This document shows, piece after piece, positions 1 to 9,800 of a stretch of DNA of 27,402 bases. Below the pieces are notes generated by a model. That model did not search any database and was not told the DNA's origin. It worked only from the letters and a program-made list of their open reading frames with translations. The stretch comes from Stemphylium vesicarium. Its lineage: Eukaryota; Ascomycota; Dothideomycetes; Pleosporales; Pleosporaceae. Position 1 is the stretch's first letter; each line of letters starts with the position of its first letter. The stretch is from contig QXCR01000264.1 of the NCBI GenBank assembly GCA_004380135.1, forward strand, positions 1-27,402, in the 5' to 3' direction. Both the position numbers and the translations under genes were made by a program.

Positions 1-213
1 TTGCAGGTAGCTAAAAGTGCTTCTGCTGCCCGTACGACGTCTAAGAAGGGTGGTAGTAGAGGTAGTCAAGAAAGGACCCAGCCAGCTCAACGACGCTGTG
101 GCAATTGTGGGGGGACTGGACACAACGCTCGTACGTGTCAGAAAGATGCAGAAGAAGATTCTGAATCTGATGCAGCTACGTTGTACGAAGGATCTGTAGA
201 TAATGTTGAGTAA
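1..213 (+). CDS. transposase C-terminus (partial), zinc knuckle
   Basis: Open from the window edge to TAA at 211-213; the N-terminal and catalytic DDE parts lie outside. The visible 70 residues are a basic, Ser/Gly/Lys-rich linker, then a CCHC knuckle RRCGNCGGTGHNARTC with zinc ligands at Cys33, Cys36, His41 and Cys46 of the fragment (C-x2-C-x4-H-x4-C). An acidic tail DAEEDSESD follows and ends GSVDNVE. Many fungal pogo-type DDE transposases end in such a knuckle and acidic tail, so this assignment follows family knowledge. The knuckle probably binds nucleic acid. The frame is undamaged, in contrast to the homologous end at 25559-25870. Confidence 0.8.
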   Translation: MQVAKSASAARTTSKKGGSRGSQERTQPAQRRCGNCGGTGHNARTCQKDAEEDSESDAATLYEGSVDNVE

Positions 214-253
214 TTAACTGTTTTGTATGTGGTGTTCGCGATGCCAAGAAAAA

Positions 254-286
254 GTGGCCGGTTCACTGGGGTGGCCGGCTCACTGG
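254..286 (+). repeat. 16-bp subterminal direct repeats of the pogo-like element
   Basis: GTGGCCGGTTCACTGG (254-269) and GTGGCCGGCTCACTGG (271-286) are two near-identical 16-mers with a 17-bp period, ending 10 bp from the element terminus. The inverted copy at 25486-25518 keeps two matching units with the same 17-bp period. Repeats placed like this are candidate transposase-binding sites; that role is inferred. Confidence 0.7.
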
Positions 287-298
287 TGCTTTACGTTA

Positions 299-730
299 AG
301 CTTCTTTTTACTAAAGTAATTATAACGTTCTAGTAGTCTATTTACCCCTTTTCTAGAATAATATTCTTATCTATATTATTAATAATATATGTATTAGCGA
401 CCTCTTAGTAGCTATATATATTAAACTTAAAATAAGAAACTTCCTTAATTTTAAATAGCTTCTTATTAATTCTCTTAATTATTTAAGAAGTAATTAAAAA
501 GTACTTAAGATAGCTTTAGTAAGTAAACTTATAACTAACTAGTGCGTAGTATAAATATCTACTATCTATTAATATAGTAGCGTTATAGATAGAGTTTATA
601 ATTAAGTTAGCTATAAGAGGTGGGGTATTTATATATTAGTATTAAAACTAGTTCTATTTACTACTTATCTACTAATCTATCTTTAAAGGCTCTAAGTTAA
701 GACTTTAACTTAGAGCTACTCTTTTCCTAA
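299..730 (-). pseudogene. gypsy aspartic protease region (decayed)
   Basis: Minus-strand remnant of the protease that follows gag. It aligns by eye with the plus-strand stretch 6810-7150 of the element at 4638-17400, including the segment encoding an ATTLIDSG-like active-site motif in RIP-altered form. Stops are frequent and the composition is extremely AT-rich. The pogo-like element interrupts it at 298. Assignment rests on this internal comparison and on gene order after the gag knuckle. Confidence 0.5.
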
Positions 731-2010
731 GTCCTCTAAGTCGCTGCTATCTAATGCTTTCGCGTGGCACTTATAAGCAGGCGAGGGTTCACGCTGAGCT
801 GCCCTGCTCGCCTTGGTGCTCTTTAGCTTGGCACTCTTCTCGCAGTTCCTCGCTATATGTCCTTTCTTGCCGTAGGAGTAGCACTTAATCTAATCGCTGT
901 TTAGTCTCTATTCTTTCGCACTTACTTTATTAGCCTTTATAGGTTCCTAATCTATGTTCTCTAGCGGTAAGGGCGTATAAGCGCGGCCTTACTTATTCTA
1001 GCCGTAAGGCCTATAAGCGTACTAGATTAATTCTTCTTATAACTTACTATAAAGATTAATATAATAGAAATTATTAGAAATCTTAATTACTTTATTAGTA
1101 TACTCTTTAAAGCTAACGTATTTTAAAGTCTATAATATAAGCTATTAAAGTTTTATACTAAGGCTCTTACTAAATATCTTTTAGAGAATAATACTACTAA
1201 ACTTTTAACTTAATTTTATACGTAATTAATAAAACTTAGAGATATAATTATAAATTAATTATTAGCCTTATTTTAAATACTAAAGTTTATTTAGAGCTTA
1301 CTTCTATTAATATATATTAAGAAACTAAGTATCTATATACTACTATATCTTCTTTACTAAATCTAGTTAATTCTCTAGTATCTAAGATAAAAGAACTTAG
1401 TTAGCCTTATTTTTAATTTAGCTAAGAATATATTATTTCTTTATATTTTTAATAAAGAATAGATACTTATTATACTTAAGTTTTCCTTTATACTTATACT
1501 TCTAACCTAGGTAATTAGCGCAGCTACTATTATATCGCTCTAGATTAAGGAGCCTCTTCTTATTTAGTTTTTCTAATATAGTTAGCGTTATTAAAGAATC
1601 TAGGTAACTCTTAGGCGTTAGTATACGTGTAGTTTACTATATTTCTCGCTATTTAAGCGCTTCTAACTAAGAGGTTATTAGAGTTATTATCTACGTAAGC
1701 TAAGTTAAGGCTGCTATTATTACTACTATCGCGTTCTAAGACGCCTTCGGTGAGCCCTTAGGTGACTCCCTAGCCCTAGCTACGCTCTTCGTTCGCCTTG
1801 CGATTTCGTTAATTATTAGCGCTATCGCAGCTTCCTTCTATCTATTATTCTTAAGTATTTAGACTATATCTTATTATATTTTATTATTAGGTACTCTAGT
1901 AAGGTGCTTTATTAACGCGTAAGCTAATAACTTATTAGTATTAAGATTAAGTAAGTTATTCTCTATCTTCTAATCTTCTATTAAGAGGCTTACTTCTTAG
2001 CTATATATAT
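730..2010 (-). pseudogene. gypsy gag with zinc knuckle (decayed)
   Basis: Minus-strand gag remnant. The clearest piece is the knuckle at 842-883, reading CYSYGKKGHIARNC: the second ligand is Tyr instead of Cys, as expected from TGC to TAC by RIP, while the other ligands survive. A less damaged stretch around 740-900 also encodes the Lys/Ser-rich tail after the knuckle. The right boundary is approximate and assumes a leader as long as in the related element at 4638. Stop codons occur throughout, so no protein is possible. Confidence 0.6.
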
Positions 2011-2667
2011 ACTTACTTCTCTTTACAAGACTTCTAATTAATATTTACTTATTAATTACTCTCGCACTAGTAGCTAGCTACTCTAGAGCTACTAGTAGTG
2101 GCCTACTTCTTTATAGTAAGGACTAGTAGGGCTTTAGTAGCCTATCGCTATTATAGGGCTTTTATAACTTACTCTTAGTAGTAAGTTCTTCTAAATAACC
2201 TTTAGTAGTTATTAGGCGGTCGCGTCCTTTAGGAACCTAATATTTTTTTACACTTATAATCTTCTACTAGTAGTTATATTAGCTAATATTATAGCCTATA
2301 CTTTATTTAATAGAGAACTAATAGAACTTACGTAGTAGACGTAGGTATAGCTATCTTCCTAGTAGCGCTAATTAGCCTTTAGATAGCTCTTATATATTAT
2401 AGTAGGCTAGACCTACCTCTTTAGTCTTTAAAGAGATTATAAGATTTTTTTAATTACTACTACTTACTATCTTATAGTATCTTTTATAACTAGTAGGACT
2501 TATTATTTAGTACTATTATAGTATCGCGTAAGGATTTTTCTATAGTATTCTTAATATATAAAGATATATAGTCTACGCTAGTATAATATAAGGCTAGTAG
2601 TATAATTAACTAAGCGTCTTATAAGGCTATAGTCCTAAGTAAGTAATCTTATAATAGCTTATACTTA

Positions 2668-2924
2668 GTTATTGTAAGGGGCTACGCTCGGAGAGCTATC
2701 GCACAGGTATACTAAGATTGTATTCGATAGAGAAAGGAACTAAGGATAGCTACACTCTAAAGGTCATTTAGGGGCGGCGGCTCGGGATATCGTTTCACCG
2801 GCGCGCTAGTGCAGAATCCGGGTGTCTAGCGGCTCACCCGGATTCTGTGAACAGTGCGCCCTGCGCACGTGACCGAGATCCCATCGAGGAACAAGCTGAT
2901 TGGGCTTCAGCCCATTACAGTTAT
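2668..2924 (-). repeat. solo LTR, 247 bp, with 5-bp target duplication
   Basis: The LTR occupies 2673-2919, starting TGTAAGGGGC and ending GCCCATTACA on the plus strand. Its coding orientation is minus, because the plus-strand copy at 18074-18320 follows a polypurine tract. It is flanked on both sides by GTTAT (2668-2672 and 2920-2924), the 5-bp duplication typical of Ty3/gypsy integration. No internal region is attached, so it is a solo LTR left by LTR-LTR recombination. CpA and TpG are normal, unlike the surrounding element, so it arrived after that element was mutated or was too short to be mutated. It contains a perfect 11-bp stem (2814-2824 with 2835-2845, 10-nt loop). Confidence 0.9.
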
Positions 2925-3077
2925 TATCTAAAGGCCTTTTAGATAGTAGAGTAATACTAATTCTATATAGTAGATTAATCTACTTACACGTAATAAAGAG
3001 ATAGTTAAGAAGCTTAATACGTATTACGTTAATAGAGTCTTATAATAAGGCTCTACTAATTAGAATTAAATATAAAA

Positions 3078-3324
3078 TATAAGAGGCTACGCTTAGAGAG
3101 CTATCGCATAAGTATACTAAGATTATATTTAATAGAGAAAGAAACTAAGAATAGCTATACTCTAAAGATTATTTAGAGGTAGTAGCTTAGAATATCGTTT
3201 TACTAGCGCGCTAGTGTAGAATCTAGGTGTCTAGCGGCTCACCCAGATTCTGTGAATAGTGCGCCCTGCGCACGTGACCGAGATCCCATCGAGGAACAAG
3301 CTGATTGGGCTTCAGCCCATTACA
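3078..3324 (-). repeat. 5' LTR of the minus-strand gypsy element (same family as the solo LTR)
   Basis: Exactly 247 bp, alignable along its whole length with 2673-2919. The left (inner) half is RIP-mutated (TATAAGAGGC for TGTAAGGGGC), whereas the right, outer hundred bases are almost identical to the unmutated solo LTR. The element leader lies immediately to the left, which identifies it as a 5' LTR of a minus-strand element. Flanks do not form a target duplication because the other element end is outside the window. Confidence 0.85.
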
Positions 3325-3873
3325 GCTAGTAATCTTAAGATAGTCTAGTATTATTTATATGTAGGCGTGGTGCTAGGAGAGAGAGCTATCTATAAATATA
3401 ATAATATCGTCTAAGTATATTAATATAAAGTTATTTAGAAATTTATATAGTATCTAGTTTATATAGCGTTAAAACGTACTAGGTATGTTTATAAGACTAA
3501 AGGGTGTTACTAACTACTTATACGAGCCAAACCTTATATGGAAAGTAGTTATCTATTCTTGCCCTTCTATAATACGGATCTTGTGGAAGGCTGCTGTAAC
3601 ATCTAGCTTAGTGTACCACTTCGCCTGTCCGATCTGGTGGAGCGTCTCTCGTATAAGGGGGAGAGGGTAGCGGTCCTTCTTAGTAATCGCGTTTAGGGCT
3701 CGGTAGTTAATACAGAATCGCAATTCTCCGCCTAGCTTCCGTACGAAAAGTATAGGAGACGCGGTAGGGGAGTTGCTAGCTCGTACGAAGCCCTTATCTA
3801 AGAGCTCGTGTAGCGTCTTTCTTAAGATAAGAAGTTCGTCTCTTAATATATTATAGAGCGGTCTATATAGCAC
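3325..3873 (-). pseudogene. gypsy reverse transcriptase (partial, decayed)
   Basis: A 106-codon stretch (3553-3873) is uninterrupted and covers the RT fingers and palm: RPLYNILRDELLILRKTLHE, then SPILFVRKLGGELRFCINYR, RALNAITKKDRYPLPLI and WYTKLDVTAAFHKIRI with the first catalytic Asp. Downstream, after TAG codons that sit where Trp is expected, RFGSYK-*-LVTPF and the catalytic box YLDDIIIF (about 3395-3420) follow. The frame ends at the LTR at 3324. The clean stretch is an island of low RIP. This copy keeps the YLDD box; the two longer elements read YLDN. Confidence 0.85.
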
Positions 3874-4637
3874 TTTTAGTTCCTTTCTATCTTATAGCTT
3901 AAGTTTAATTTTATAGTCTATATTTAGTCCCCTAATAAGAAAAAAGTCTTTATCTTTTTTTAGTAAGAATAGATCTTTATATAATTATAAGTAGTTTAAT
4001 AGTTATCTTAATACTTCTTTTTTAGTAAGTAAAGTCTTAACTTATAAGGCCTTCTTAATATTCTTTAAGCTAGCTATAAAGATTTAGATCTTCTTATTCT
4101 TTATCTTACTTTATTATATATAGTGCTAGAAGGCTACTATAGAGATAAAGATATACTTAACTTTATTTACCTAAGACTCTATACTCTATATAGTAATGTT
4201 ATATTTTAATAGAGTAAGAGTCTTCCGCTCGTTATTAATAATCCCTTCTACTTACTCTAGCTATGTCTTCCCTAAGATTATGTCGTAGCCGTACGTAGAG
4301 GGCATAATATACGTAGCCGCTTACTACTTTAGCCTTCCTATGTCTAATGTGAACTCTATAATTGCGCCTATAGAGTTTCTCTAGCCGTTTACTCCTTTTA
4401 TAATAATCTATAGTATCTTAATACGTAGTAAGCTCTTTAATTATACGAACTTCTTAGTTATAGTTCTATATATATAATACCTATTATCTATTATAGTAGT
4501 AGTATAGTTTATTCTATTAATAGTAATATTAATAGATATTAGTTTTATTATAGCTAACTAGAGAAGAATCTCTTTTCTTAGTTATATAATCTTCTAGACT
4601 TTATTCTTATTCTACTCTAACTTATATCTTTTAGCTA
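3325..4637 (-). mobile_element. Ty3/gypsy fragment: protease end and reverse transcriptase
   Basis: Minus-strand pol fragment. From right to left it encodes a protease-end motif YDIILGKT followed by a RIP stop (about 4240-4290), a linker, then the RT domain (3873 to 3325). It is bounded on the right by the LTR beginning at 4638 and on the left by the LTR ending at 3324. Gag, RNase H and integrase of this copy are not visible. It differs from both other pol regions in the window and represents a separate family. Confidence 0.75.
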
Positions 4638-4854
4638 TGTAACGGGCTGAACGCCCTTTGGTAGAGCTCCTCGATGGAATCTCGGTGGACGCGTCCAATA
4701 GACGCTTAGATCACCTCGGACTAATATTTATCCAATAGGTAGATAAACACTAGCGTAGATAGACTAATAGCTCCTTATTAAATATAACTACTATATACCT
4801 AGTCTTACTATTAGCTATCTACTTCTTAAGTGCTCCTAAAGCTAGCCCCTTACA
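4638..4854 (+). repeat. 5' LTR, 217 bp
   Basis: Starts TGTAACGGGCTGAACGCCC and ends GCTAGCCCCTTACA. The outer (left) hundred bases are unmutated; the inner half shows RIP (TTATTAAATATAACTACTA against TTATTGAATACAACCACTA in the partner). It shares its terminal sequences with the 247-bp LTR family but differs in the middle. Confidence 0.85.
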
Positions 4855-5671
4855 TTTTATATTTAATTCTAATTAATAGAGCCTCCCTGCGAAGCTCTAT
4901 TAACGCGTTACGCGTTAAGCTCCTTAACCGCTACTTTATTACGTGCGTATAGGTTAACCTACTATATAGAATTAGTGTTATTTATAGCATAAAAGGCCTT
5001 AAGATAATAGCTAGACGATCTACTATAAGGTAGTAAGTCTATCTAGTAACCCTTCGTAAGAAGTAGTTACTAAAGGTTAACGCGTTATAATAAATTAGTA
5101 AAGTAAGTAGTAGCTAGCTAGAAGTAAGTCTTAATAGAAAGCCTTATATAATATCTTTAAAAGCTAAAGACTTAAATACTAACGCTATATAGAAGACTAA
5201 AGGCTAGTTAGAGCTCTAAGTAGAAGGTAGACGAGAGTCTACTAATAGCTACTTATAAGTCTAGAAATAAGTCTTAGTTAAAGTCCTATTAGATCTCTAA
5301 GTAGAGGTATAGGCTATAATTAAATATCTTTTATATAGAAGAGGACCCTAACTATTATAAATATAAAGGTAATATAAGTTACTAGGGGCTATAATAGAAG
5401 TCTAGTATTAGATTAGTAAAGATTACTCTAAGTATCTAAAGACTACTTAGAAGGCGCTATAAAGACGTAGGCGTATAAGAAGACCTACCTAAGTCCTTAT
5501 TATAGAGGAGTAGACTATAGAGAGACTATCTATATAAGTTAATTAAAGAGTAATTAGAAGCCCTATAATTAAGATAGATAATAATAATAGTACTAAAGAC
5601 GTCTAATAATTAATTAGATAATAGATAATAATACTTCTAACCTAAACGTAGAAGAGCTAGCTACTTATATA
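4855..5671 (+). other. retrotransposon leader
   Basis: Stretch between the 5' LTR and the first gag codon. Its first 150 bases match 2920-3077 in inverted orientation, showing a leader shared between elements with different LTRs. A primer binding site should lie at 4855-4875, but that sequence (TTTTATATTTAATTC) is too RIP-altered to match to a tRNA. No gene is visible. Confidence 0.55.
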
Positions 5672-6840
5672 ATGGCGAAGAGTTAAGTAGGCGTATTAAA
5701 CGAAGAGATCTTATAGGAGATCACTTAGATGCTAAGAGAGAATAATTAGAAAGAAGCTATAATTAGGCCTACTATTAAGGCTATAGTTAAGAAGTTAGTA
5801 ATAATAAGTAGTAAAGGTTTACCTAGGTAAGTAAGCCTACTAAAGGCTAACTATAACTTTATAGCCGCGATAATAGCGTAGATAATAGAGATATTAAGCC
5901 TAATAGCTAATCGACTAGAGGTGCTAGAGCGGAAGTAGAGTAATAGACGTTTAGACGCTTTACCTACGCTCGCCACCCCACTATCACCCCCTCCTATAGA
6001 AGTATCGCAAGTCCCTACTTATAAGAGTAAGTTCCCTAACCTAGAGCGTTTTAATAGTATACGTAATAACTATCTTAGTTAGAAGTTTAAGTATAAAGAA
6101 AACTAGAGTATAACTAAGATATATTTCTAATAGAGAATATAAAGATCTAATATATACTTAGCTATACTAAAAATAAAGTAAATTAGATATTACTACTATA
6201 GGTTCTAGAGAATAGAGAGGAGTTAGTTATAGGCCTCTAAAAATATATAGATATATAGTTTTAGAACGTATATTAATAGTAAAGAGTATTTAATAAGCTC
6301 TACTACCTTAGATAGGGCTAGTAACTAATCTATAACTATATCTTAGAGTTTAATTAGCTATAAGTTAAATTAAGATAAGAGTTTAGTCTAATAGTAGCCT
6401 AATAGATATTTAGTAAAGAGTTAAATAAAGAATTTTAGAAGTAGATACTTTACACTTTAAAGAATATAAACTTAAAGAAGTATATAGATAAAGTAATTAA
6501 ATTCTCTAATAATCTATATTAGATCTAATTATATAGTAAGAATAAAGAGAAGACTCTAACTTATTAATAAGTATTCTTAACTACTTCTTAGACTACGCTC
6601 TAAATAGAGGAGATAGACTAGGAACCTATAAGAGTAAATAAAGCTAATATATAAAAAAAAAGATCTAAGAGTAGTATCTCTATCTACTTTGCATATAGTA
6701 AGGAAGAATACTTTATTAGAGAATATCTAGAGGTAGTTAAGGTCTAGAAGGCTCGCCTTATACGCGCCTAAAATAAGGAACGCTTAGAATACTTAAATAG
6801 CACGTTAAGAAAAGAGTAGCTCTAAGCTAGAGTCTTAGCT
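5672..6840 (+). pseudogene. gypsy gag with zinc knuckle (decayed)
   Basis: Frame opens at ATG 5672 (MAKS, then a stop) and is broken throughout by TAG/TAA. Legible pieces are SNRRLDALPTLATPLSPPP followed by FPNLERFNSIRNNYL, in the style of gypsy gag N-termini. The knuckle at 6685-6726 now reads YFAYSKEEYFIREY: all three Cys and the His of C-x2-C-x4-H-x4-C have become Tyr, each explained by TG to TA or CA to TA. No gag protein can be made. Confidence 0.65.
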
Positions 6841-9800
6841 TAGAGCCTTAGAAGATAGATTAAGATACTTATAGTAAATAGAACTAATTTTAGTAAAAGT
6901 ATATATATATACTACTACTAACTATTAATATAATTATTAATAATATCTATAACGCAATAGCGTTAATAGATAGTAATTACTTATACTATACCTTAGTAAA
7001 TAAAAAATTTACTAACTAAAACTATCTTAAGCGCTTCTCTATCCCCCCTTATAGAATTAAAGGAATTAATAGAAAAATATTCTAGATAACTAAGATTATC
7101 TAATAGACGTTTAGAATATATAGGTATAAAGAAAGTACTTATATATACGTTATTAATATACTAAGAGAAGACGTTATTCTAAAAAAGGGCTAGTTAGATT
7201 ATTATAAAGTATCTATTAGCTTAGCTAAGAAGAGCCTCTATATCTACTTAGTAGATATCTAAGTGTAAATAAAGGAAGAGAAGAAACTACTATCTAAGCT
7301 ATAGTAGGTAAATATAGTAGTATTTACTACGTTAGCTTATAGGAAAAGTCTAAGTAGTGTTTAAATATTTACTACGTTAATTATAGATATTAATAAGGTA
7401 TTATAATCTAAAAAGAAGATAGATATAAAAGTAATACTACCTACTTAGTACTAAGAGTTCTATAAGTTATTTAATCTAAAAGAAGTAAATAAGTTACTTT
7501 TATATAGAGGTCTAAAAGTAGATTATAAGATTAAACTTAACTTAAAAGACGCTTAGCCGCTATAGAGGCCGCTATATAGTATATCTAGAGAAGAGTTATT
7601 AGTTTTACGTAAGGAGCTTACGTCTCTACTTAAGAAAGAATTTATCTAAGTTAGTAGCTTATTAGTAGCTACGCTAGTATTATTTGCGAAGAAGCTAGAA
7701 GGAGGCCTCCGCCTTTATATTAACTATAGGGCGTTAAATAAGATTACTAAAAAGAATAGATACTCTCTTCCTCTAATCTAAAAGATACTTAATAACCTAA
7801 GTAAGGCAAAATAGTTTACTAAGCTAGATATTATCGCAGCCTTCTATAAGATTCGCGTTATAGAAGGCGATAAATAGAAGACTACGTTTAGAACGCGCTT
7901 TGGGCTATTTAAGTAGCTAGTTACCCCCTTTAGCATAGTAAACTCTCTAAGCACCTTCTAGCAGTATATTAACTAGACCCTGCGAGAGTACCTCGACGAC
8001 TTCTACTTAGCTTATCTTGACAACGTGTTAATCTATACGGACGGAAGTAAAAGCTAACACTAGGAGCACGTCTAAAAGGTGCTTAGTAAGCTATAGATAG
8101 CTAGACTCTACGTAGATATTAAGAAGTGCGAGTTTAAGGTTAAGTCTACAAAGTACCTAGGGTTTATTATTAAAGCTAAAAAAGAAATTAGTATAGACCC
8201 CGCAAAGGTAGCTATAATCCACAAGTAGAAAGCGCTAAGTATAGTTAAGAGAATAAGGTTATTCTTAGGGTTCGCTAACTTCTACTAAAAGTTTATTAGG
8301 AACTTTACTTAAGTTACTACGCCTCTTACTAAGCTTATTAATAATATAACTTTTTAGTAAGGCCCTAAAGAGTAATTAGCTTTTAAGAAGCTAAAAGAAG
8401 TCTTTATCTTAGAGCCTATACTAGCCTACTTTAACTTAAATAAGAATATAGTACTAGAGTATAACTTATTAGGATATACTATAGGAGAGGTGCTTTTCTA
8501 ATATAGAGATAATAGTATCTTAAGACTATATGCGTATTTCTTAAGAAAGAATAATCTCTATAAGTATAACTATAAGATTTATAATAAGAAACTACTAGTA
8601 GTAGTTTACTACTTAAAGGAGTAGAATACTAAACTATACTTAGTTATTAAGTTTAAAGTAATTACTAATTATAAGAACTTAAAGTACTTTATAAGATCTA
8701 GAATATTAAATAAGCGCTAAATAAGATAGTCTCTCTTACTAGAACGCTATAATATAGAGATATTATACCGCCTAGGTAAGTAGAATATTAGGGTAGACGC
8801 ACTCTCGCGAAGGGAATAGAACTTACCTATAGAAGTAAAGGATAAGCGCTTATAGAAGCGCCTTATATAAGTCTTTAAGCTAACTACGTCCTATTATAAA
8901 GAATTAGCTAAAGAGAATTTAGAGAATATACTAATAATATATACTAATCTAAGCCTAACTCTAGTAGAACTAGATCTACTACTAGTTAATAACTACTTAG
9001 AGTAAGAGGCTTAGAGTAAAACTATTATTATCTCTAATTAGCTAAAGAAGCTATAAGCTATTATAGTAAAGAATAATAGAACTTACTAGGAAGTAAAAAG
9101 AGTAGTTAAGTAAAAAGAAAAAAGGTTCCTACTAAGCTTAGGCCTAAAGTATTCTATTATAGAATATATAATTAATAATAAAGCGTTAATATACTAAAGA
9201 AGAAAATAAGTACTATAAGATAAGCTAATACGCACTTAGATTATTTAAGAGACTTATAAGTCTCTTATTATAAGTTACCTTAGAAGAGAGATAACCTATA
9301 AGGTACTTATAAGGGACTACTTCTAGCTAGAAATAGTGGATAATGTCTAGAGATATATTAGGAACTATAACGTTTATAGTAGAAGTAAGCTATAGAGAGA
9401 AGGAAAATAAGAGTTATTAAAACCTCTTCTAATACCTACTTAGGTATAGAAGGAGATTTCTATAGACTTTATAGAGAGACTATCTAAGAGTAAAGGTATA
9501 ATAAGTCTTATAGTAGTAATAGACTAGCTAAGTAAAGAAGTAATCTTTATTCTCTTACTAAATATAATAATAAATATAGTAGTTTAGAAGTTTATTAAAA
9601 GGGTAGTCGCGTACTATTAGCTACCTAACGCGATTACGTTAGACTAAGAGAACTAGTTTATTAGTAAACTATAGGAACGACTCTACTAGATTCTAAAGAT
9701 TAATTAGAGGCTATTAATAGCGTACTACTTCTAGATAGATAGCGCTATAGAGAGAATAAATAGCGTCTAGGAAGCCTATATCTGATCCTTCACAAACTAG

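Larger units (their letters stand above)
1..296 (+). mobile_element. pogo/Fot1-like DNA transposon, 3' end
   Basis: Right end of a Tc1/mariner-superfamily (pogo/Fot1-type) DNA transposon that continues out of the window to the left. It contains the transposase C-terminus (1-213) and the terminal sequence, which ends GGTGCTTTACGT at 296 and is followed by TA (297-298), the target dinucleotide expected for this superfamily. The same end occurs in inverted orientation at 25476, starting ACGTAAAGCACCA after a TA. CpA and TpG are normal here, so this copy has escaped RIP and is probably recent. It sits inside the decayed protease region of the minus-strand gypsy element at 299-3324. Superfamily assignment rests on the TA site and the transposase tail, not on the catalytic domain, which lies outside. 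Confidence 0.8.
299..3324 (-). mobile_element. Ty3/gypsy element, 5' part (LTR, leader, gag, protease start), RIP-mutated
   Basis: Minus-strand retrotransposon read from right to left: 5' LTR (3078-3324), leader (2920-3077, continuing left of 2668), gag with a zinc knuckle at 842-883, then the start of an aspartic protease cut by the pogo-like element at 298. The leader closely matches, in inverted orientation, the leader after the LTR at 4638-4854, so the two elements belong to related lineages. CpA and TpG are almost absent (for example none in 1021-1260) while CpG persists, the mark of RIP. The element appears inserted into the RT gene of the fragment at 3325-4637. Its RT, integrase and 3' LTR are not in the window. 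Confidence 0.75.

Noticed and set aside
2673..3324. The two adjacent 247-bp LTRs as ends of one tiny element
   Set aside because: The left LTR has its own GTTAT duplication, and the 158 bp between are the leader of the right-hand LTR's element.
3485..3670. 61-codon plus-strand frame
   Set aside because: Antisense of the minus-strand reverse transcriptase fragment, which has recognisable motifs.
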